Positions 62,764-64,000 of a stretch of 64,000 nt of DNA are shown here, piece by piece. Origin of the DNA: Paludisphaera soli (GTDB lineage Bacteria; Planctomycetota; Planctomycetia; Isosphaerales; Isosphaeraceae); assembly GCF_011064595.1 (NCBI RefSeq), contig NZ_JAALJI010000001.1:124001-188000 (forward strand). Reading direction: 5' to 3'. The stretch's first letter is position 1. The number at the start of each line of letters is the position of its first letter. The translations under genes were made by a program, and so were the position numbers. The notes under the pieces were generated by a model. The model made no database searches, was not told where the DNA came from, and saw only the letters and a list, made by a program, of their open reading frames with translations.

Positions 62764-63470
62764 ACCCCGACGACGCGGCGTGCCACCCGCACGAGGGCTG
62801 GCTGCTCAGCCCCGAGGGGGCGGCGATCCGGCCCGAGGCGGCGACCGCCGTCGTCGCCGACGTCCACCTGGGATACGAGTGGGCGCGCGGGGCGGCCGGC
62901 GACTGCATCCCGGCCCACTCGCTGGCCGAGACCCGAGCCCGGCTCGAACGGCTCCTCGCCCGGGGCGGCATCCGACGGCTGATCGTCGCGGGCGACCTCG
63001 TCGAATCGCCCCGCCCGTGCGCCCGCACGGCCGCCGACGTCGCCCGGCTGGGAGACTGGCTGGCGGCGCGGGGCGTCGACCTCGTCGTGACCCTGGGCAA
63101 TCACGATCGCAGCCTGGCCGCCTCGCCGAGACCTCCGGCGATCCGCCCGAGCGAATGCGTCGCCGGCTGGACGGTCCAGCACGGCGACCGCCCGAGGGTC
63201 GGCGAACGCGCCGTGATCGGCCATCATCACCCGATCTTCCGGGCTTCGGGCCTGGCCTCGCCCTGCTACTTGGTCGGGCCGAGCCTCATCGTGCTGCCCG
63301 CGTTCTCGGCCAACGCCGCCGGGCTCGACGTCGTCGGCGGGGCGACGCCCGCCGCATGGGCCGACGCCGGGCTCCGCTGCGTCGTCGCCGCCGGCGAGGG
63401 CCTGCTCGATTTCGGGCCCATCGCCACCCTGGCCGAGCGACTCCGCCCCGCCGCCGCGCGGGTGGATTGA
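62760..63470 (+). CDS. PdeM-type metallophosphoesterase (ligase-associated endonuclease)
   Basis: 236 residues from GTG 62760, overlapping the helicase stop. Calcineurin-like metal motifs are 'VVADVHLGYEWARG' (DxH), 'VAGDLVES' (GDxxE), 'LGNHDR' (GNHD) and 'GHHHP' (GHxH). In the ligase-associated DNA damage set PdeM is a Mn-dependent phosphoesterase. The overlap means the two proteins are made together and probably act together on DNA. Confidence 0.88.
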   Translation: MNPDDAACHPHEGWLLSPEGAAIRPEAATAVVADVHLGYEWARGAAGDCIPAHSLAETRARLERLLARGGIRRLIVAGDLVESPRPCARTAADVARLGDWLAARGVDLVVTLGNHDRSLAASPRPPAIRPSECVAGWTVQHGDRPRVGERAVIGHHHPIFRASGLASPCYLVGPSLIVLPAFSANAAGLDVVGGATPAAWADAGLRCVVAAGEGLLDFGPIATLAERLRPAAARVD

Positions 63471-63495
63471 TCGGGCCGATCGGTCGATTTAGGAT
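63467..63495 (+). promoter_or_regulatory. Candidate promoter of the small lipoprotein gene
   Basis: TTGATC (63467-63472), 17 bases, TAGGAT (63490-63495). The -35 overlaps the pdeM-like stop codon. Confidence 0.4.
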
Positions 63496-63539
63496 GAAGG
63501 CTCTGGTCCCGCTCGCGACCGTTTGAAGAAGGCCCCGTC

Positions 63540-63992
63540 ATGACAACCCTCGTGCGCGATATTCGGGGACCACGGCGAAGCCGGATCCTCGCCGCGGCGG
63601 TCGCCGCCCTCGGCTTCCTGCCGCTCGGCTGCGGCTTGTGGCCCTGGGAATCCGAGCCGATCTGGGGCCGGGTCGTCGCTCACGGCCGACCGGTCACCAA
63701 GGGGACGGTGATCCTGATGCCCGTCGCCGAGGACGTGACGACCTGGGGCGTCGGCCCGATCGACCCGACGGGTCGATTCGAGGTCAGTTCGTCCCGCCTG
63801 GACGTCCCCCTCCAGCCCGGCCGCTATCAGCTCTACATCCGGCCCCCGCATTACATCGACTCCAACACGCTGAAGCCCGCGCCCCCGCCCGGCTATGACG
63901 TGCCGGCGAAGTACATGGACCCCGCCCGGCCGATCATCACCGTCCACATCGGCGGCGAACCCACCCGGATCGACCTGACGCTCCAGGACTGA
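63540..63992 (+). CDS. Small lipoprotein with carboxypeptidase-regulatory-like fold
   Basis: 150 residues, start ATG 63540 with GAAGAAGG upstream. The N-terminus has a Tat- or Sec-like stretch ending 'LPLGC', a lipobox. The mature part ('WGRVVAHGRPVTKGTVILMPVA', 'PTGRFEVSSSRLDVPLQPGRYQLYI') has the small beta-sandwich pattern of carboxypeptidase-regulatory-like domains, common in planctomycete lipoproteins. Function unknown. It is the last complete gene in the window. Confidence 0.8.
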   Translation: MTTLVRDIRGPRRSRILAAAVAALGFLPLGCGLWPWESEPIWGRVVAHGRPVTKGTVILMPVAEDVTTWGVGPIDPTGRFEVSSSRLDVPLQPGRYQLYIRPPHYIDSNTLKPAPPPGYDVPAKYMDPARPIITVHIGGEPTRIDLTLQD

Positions 63993-64000
63993 ACCCGCCC

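Overview
The window is very GC-rich and densely coded. Its gene content points to a planctomycete, most likely family Isosphaeraceae (inference). The supporting signs are surface proteins that begin with an 'LExLExR' planctomycete-type N-terminal motif, a Cys-type sulfatase, a FlgI-like protein fused to HEAT-like repeats, a one-domain sigma factor, and short dispersed repeats between genes. No complete mobile element, CRISPR array, rRNA or tRNA gene was recognised.

Layout. 1-6.5 kb: the 3' end of a MoaB/MogA gene, an rsmG-spoU fusion gene, a truncated FtsH-like gene directly before full-length ftsH, an SGNH hydrolase and a PfkB sugar kinase. 6.5-15.2 kb: archease, a C69 peptidase, the peroxiredoxin bcp, a sigma factor, and a minus-strand run recQ > mgtC > lipase-like gene. 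15.3-16.5 kb: a gene-poor stretch with a good promoter but no recognisable product. 16.5-19.1 kb: a possible nuclease, pyrE and an FG-GAP protein. 19.4-28.8 kb: a phosphohexomutase and HAD phosphatase pair with overlapping ends, the FlgI-like/HEAT protein, an HTH-receiver fusion, a membrane glycosyltransferase, moaC and a polyprenyl diphosphate synthase. 29.3-34.6 kb: an XRE regulator, rpoN (with a sigma-54-like promoter of its own), and the classic ffs-dnaX-ybaB-recR group. 35.4-38.4 kb: a Tat-exported terpene-cyclase-fold protein and a lipoprotein. 38.6-47.7 kb: the glycogen-to-trehalose pathway (glgX, treY, treZ) with a sulfatase between treZ and treY. 47.9-60 kb: surface and envelope genes (two LExLExR proteins including a matrixin protease, an Ala/Pro/Gln decapeptide-repeat protein, a transglutaminase-elicitor-like protein, a CpsD-like/ExeA-like ATPase pair, and a WXXGXW-repeat protein). 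60-64 kb: an Lhr-type helicase overlapping a PdeM-type phosphoesterase, then a small lipoprotein.

How the genes work together. GlgX debranches glycogen, TreY isomerises the chain end to a trehalosyl group and TreZ releases trehalose. DnaX, YbaB and RecR act in replication and recombination beside the SRP RNA. Lhr and PdeM look like half of a four-gene DNA-repair module. The truncated FtsH-like protein beside FtsH is the most unusual arrangement: it keeps only the membrane and extracytoplasmic part and could mix with or modulate the FtsH hexamer. All functions are read from motifs and context; no database search was possible.
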